This document shows positions 21,254 through 22,152 of a stretch of 22,152 nt of DNA, piece after piece (within the stretch, counting starts at the first letter, position 1; the number at the start of each line of letters is the position of its first letter). The DNA is from JAZNUH01 sp045592225 (lineage in GTDB: Bacteria > Bacillota > Clostridia > UMGS1883 > UMGS1540). The translations under genes were made by a program, and so were the position numbers. The stretch lies in NCBI GenBank assembly GCA_045592225.1, contig JAZNUH010000051.1:1-22152 (forward strand), in the 5' to 3' direction. The notes below the pieces were generated by a model. It was given only the letters and a program-made list of their open reading frames with translations, searched no databases and was not told the origin of the DNA.

Positions 21254-22152
21254 ATGAAAACAGTTTTTGTGATAAATCCCATGGCGGGAAAAGGCAACAA
21301 TACAAACACGCTGATAAGCAAAATAAAAAAGGTAATAAAGGATACCGGCGCCGAAGCGGAAATTTATGTAACGCGCGCGGTGGGAGATGCCTGCAGATAT
21401 GTACGGGATTTTGCGGCAAAACATGGCGGTGCGCGTTTTATAGCCTGCGGCGGTGACGGAACCTTAAACGAGGTGCTGAACGGTGTGGCGGAGACTGATG
21501 AATGCGAAGTGGGAGTAATACCAATAGGCACAGGTAATGACTTTTGCAGAAACTTTGGTGACGAAATTTGCTTTGATGATATTACCGGTCAGCTTTGCGG
21601 AAAAAGTGCCAAGTGTGATGCCATTAAGTACAGTACCTGTATTGACGGCAGAGAGAAACAGGGCTATTGTGCCAATATGTTCAATATAGGCTTTGACTGT
21701 AACGTGGCAGACCTTACTGCAAGGGTGAAACAAAAAACCTTTGCACGTGGGTCGCTTGCTTATTTTATTTCAATACTTGTTACGCTGATAAAAAAGAAGG
21801 GTGCTAACCTTAAAATAGATATTGACGGAAAAGAAATGCACAATGGCAGACTTCTTCTGACCTCTGTCGCAAACGGAAGTTACTGCGGAGGAGGTATAAA
21901 GAGTAATCCGCTGGCGGAACTGAACGATGGTCTTATAAATGTTAATATAATAAAAAACATTTCAAGAATGAGATTTGTAAGCCTGTTGCCGTATTATATG
22001 AAAGGGACATTTTTAAAACTGAAAGGCATAGAAAAGATAATTATGTCCCCGAAATGCAAAAGGATAACGGTAACACCGTGCGAAGGGAAAATGCGTCTTT
22101 GTATCGACGGAGAAATAACCGATGCAGGTAAAATAGAATTTGAAATTGTACA
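21254..22152 (+). CDS. Diacylglycerol/lipid kinase (DagK/YegS/BmrU family), C-terminus cut by window
   Basis: 299 codons are open to the end of the window. The protein starts MKTVFVINPMAGKGNN, the nucleotide-binding loop of the family, and has the DAGK catalytic motif ACGGDGTLNEVLNG (residues about 62-75) and PIGTGNDF (about 92-99). It phosphorylates a lipid such as diacylglycerol or a related polyprenol or sphingoid substrate at the inner face of the membrane, recycling lipid headgroup by-products to phosphatidate. It lies 10 bases after the polymerase stop, with GGGGAG before ATG 21254, so it is probably in the same operon. The usual length is near 300, so only a few residues are likely missing. 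Substrate not decided. Confidence 0.88.
   Translation, partial: MKTVFVINPMAGKGNNTNTLISKIKKVIKDTGAEAEIYVTRAVGDACRYVRDFAAKHGGARFIACGGDGTLNEVLNGVAETDECEVGVIPIGTGNDFCRNFGDEICFDDITGQLCGKSAKCDAIKYSTCIDGREKQGYCANMFNIGFDCNVADLTARVKQKTFARGSLAYFISILVTLIKKKGANLKIDIDGKEMHNGRLLLTSVANGSYCGGGIKSNPLAELNDGLINVNIIKNISRMRFVSLLPYYMKGTFLKLKGIEKIIMSPKCKRITVTPCEGKMRLCIDGEITDAGKIEFEIV

Noticed and set aside
1..22152. CRISPR array, insertion sequence or toxin-antitoxin locus
   Set aside because: No regularly spaced repeats, no transposase motif and no recognised toxin-antitoxin pair were seen on either strand.

Overview
The window reads as a chromosomal segment of a low-GC Bacillota bacterium, most likely a Clostridia-class anaerobe. 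The evidence is the strong AGGAGG-type ribosome sites, the near-consensus sigma-A promoters with 17-bp spacers (several with an extended -10 TGn), a T-box leader, tRNA-dependent amidation genes and the families present. There is no phage integrase, transposase, CRISPR array or rRNA. Genus cannot be named from the sequence alone.

Layout. 1-217 (-) is the start of a PnuC-type vitamin transporter behind an unassigned structured leader. It diverges from 467-1344 (+), an SdpR-like ArsR repressor coupled to an SdpI-like membrane protein; two identical operators flank their promoter. 1375-6340 (-) is one T-box-controlled operon: an aspartyl-tRNA synthetase fused to GatC, a shortened GatA, then GatB. 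6405-7822 (+) holds a DUF218/YdcF membrane protein and a TetR regulator. 7914-14462 (+) is a transport block: PutP symporter, NhaC-type antiporter, an ion-transporter-superfamily permease and a polar amino acid ABC system (permease, ATPase, lipoprotein). 14477-15428 is a tRNA island: tRNA-Leu(CAA) on the minus strand, then tRNA-Ser(TGA) and tRNA-Ser(GCT), with direct repeats flanking short non-coding inserts. 15483-19666 is a MarR regulator with a heterodimeric ABC exporter. 19679 to the end is a UvrX/YqjW-like Y-family polymerase and a lipid kinase cut by the window edge.

The most notable system is the transamidation operon. GatC, normally a separate small subunit, forms the C-terminus of AspRS, which carries His31, a residue associated with non-discriminating enzymes. 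The GatA-like protein is open over 392 codons, but it lacks the N-terminal helices and both catalytic serines of the amidase Ser-cisSer-Lys triad, while keeping the Lys. The T-box specifier region reads GAAC, so Asn (AAC) and Glu (GAA) codons overlap. Together these suggest an Asn-tRNA(Asn)-making assembly with a glutaminase-dead GatA that would need free ammonia or another ammonia source.

The second notable region is the tRNA island. A 44-nt repeat that starts inside the 3' end of tRNA-Ser(TGA) and a 52-nt repeat carrying the tRNA-Ser(GCT) terminator each flank a GC-richer, hairpin-rich insert of 130-160 bp.
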